A stretch of DNA of 23,934 nt from Competibacteraceae bacterium UBA6584 (GTDB lineage Bacteria > Pseudomonadota > Gammaproteobacteria > Competibacterales > Competibacteraceae): NCBI GenBank assembly GCA_002433805.1, contig DJIW01000148.1, forward strand, positions 1 to 23,934, given 5' to 3'. Within the stretch, counting starts at the first letter, position 1. Each line of letters starts with the position of its first letter. The position numbers were made by a program, and so were the translations under genes. A model generated the notes under the pieces. The model made no database searches, was not told where the DNA came from, and was given only the letters and a program-made list of their open reading frames with translations. Shown here piece by piece: positions 23,549-23,934 of this stretch.

Positions 23549-23934
23549 CTACCGCCGTTCCACCATCAGCTTCTTAATCTCGGCAATCGCCTTGGCCGGA
23601 TTCAAATGTTTCGGGCACGTCTTGGTGCAGTTCATGATGGTGTGACAGCGATACAGCCGGAACGGGTCTTCAAGATCGTCCAAACGCTCGCCGGTGAATT
23701 CATCCCGGCTGTCCACGATCCAGCGATAGGCTTGCAACAGGATCGCAGGACCGAGATAGCGCTCGCCGTTCCACCAATAGCTCGGACAACTGGTCGAACA
23801 GCACGCGCACAAGATGCACTCGTAGAGTCCGTCCAGCTTGGCGCGATCCTCCTTGGATTGCAGACGCTCCCGCGCCGGCGGCGGCGTTTCGGTCTGCAAC
23901 CACGGCTTGATCGAGGTGTACTGGGCGTAGAAAT
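23549..23934 (-). CDS. sdhB: Succinate dehydrogenase iron-sulfur subunit, C-terminal part
   Basis: The last 128 codons of SdhB; the 5' part lies beyond the right edge, so the gene is cut by the window and not truncated biologically. The reading begins FYAQYTSIKPWLQTETPPP. The 4Fe-4S motif CILCACCSTSCPSYWWN and the 3Fe-4S/4Fe-4S motif CHTIMNCTKTCPKHLNP carry the cluster cysteines and the quinone-side Trp pair. SdhB passes electrons from SdhA-FAD to the membrane anchor. The stop is TAG, followed by the terminator. An apparent internal TTG start at 23899 should be ignored. Confidence 0.96.
   Translation of the reverse strand, partial: FYAQYTSIKPWLQTETPPPARERLQSKEDRAKLDGLYECILCACCSTSCPSYWWNGERYLGPAILLQAYRWIVDSRDEFTGERLDDLEDPFRLYRCHTIMNCTKTCPKHLNPAKAIAEIKKLMVERR

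Noticed and set aside
1..23934. CRISPR arrays, insertion sequences, tRNA or rRNA genes, prophage
   Set aside because: No regularly spaced repeats, transposase or integrase frames, or recognisable RNA gene folds were seen by eye.

Overview
The window reads as a chromosomal segment from a GC-rich gammaproteobacterium outside the Enterobacterales. The support is gene content and order: rpoE-rseA-rseB-rseC next to a divergent nadB, then lepA-lepB-DUF4845-rnc-era-recO, plus the end of an sdh operon followed by sdhE and ygfX. The RseA C-terminus is of the MucA-like kind (ending MLPYVRMVGYQNNR), which points toward Pseudomonas- or Chromatiales-like lineages. The exact genus cannot be read from the sequence. 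No rRNA, tRNA, CRISPR array, insertion sequence, prophage or integration site was seen. Most of the window is ordinary conserved housekeeping DNA.

Layout. (1) 1-4066, minus strand: a more AT-rich, loosely packed accessory stretch with a DUF4892/OmpA-domain protein, an atypical epimerase-type dehydrogenase and a YahK-like zinc alcohol dehydrogenase, separated by long gaps. (2) 4067-9709, minus strand: mrcB (PBP1b), then a proline-rich TPR lipoprotein resembling the PBP1b activator LpoP, then a YoaA/DinG-type iron-sulfur helicase. (3) 9796-12478, plus strand: a two-domain phosphotransferase/P-loop kinase gene cut in frame by one amber codon, then a PfkB/adenosine-kinase-type sugar kinase. (4) 12502-20781, minus strand, transcribed right to left: rpoE-rseA-rseB-rseC, an intrinsic terminator, then lepA-lepB-DUF4845-rnc-era-recO. 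Several junctions overlap by 4 nt (GTGA or ATGA), so translation is probably coupled. (5) 20984-22633, plus strand: nadB, divergent from rpoE across a region with a sigma-E-like promoter. (6) 22645-23934, minus strand: ygfX, sdhE and the 3' part of sdhB, with a strong terminator between sdhB and sdhE.

How the genes work together. The rpoE-rse block forms the envelope-stress circuit (sigma factor, membrane anti-sigma, periplasmic sensor, RseC). The lepA-recO block joins translation, protein export, RNA processing, ribosome assembly and recombination repair. The mrcB-lipoprotein pair looks like a peptidoglycan synthase encoded with its outer-membrane activator. SdhB with SdhE is a respiratory subunit beside the flavinylation factor of its complex.

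Most worth a second look: the amber-interrupted kinase, the LpoP candidate together with a Pro/Lys-rich insertion in the UB2H region of its PBP1b partner, the terminator placed just before the sdhE ribosome binding site, the rseC-lepA leader with a terminator and a second hairpin, and spaced direct repeats over the putative promoter of the alcohol dehydrogenase. I did not find a convincing wholly new multi-gene system.
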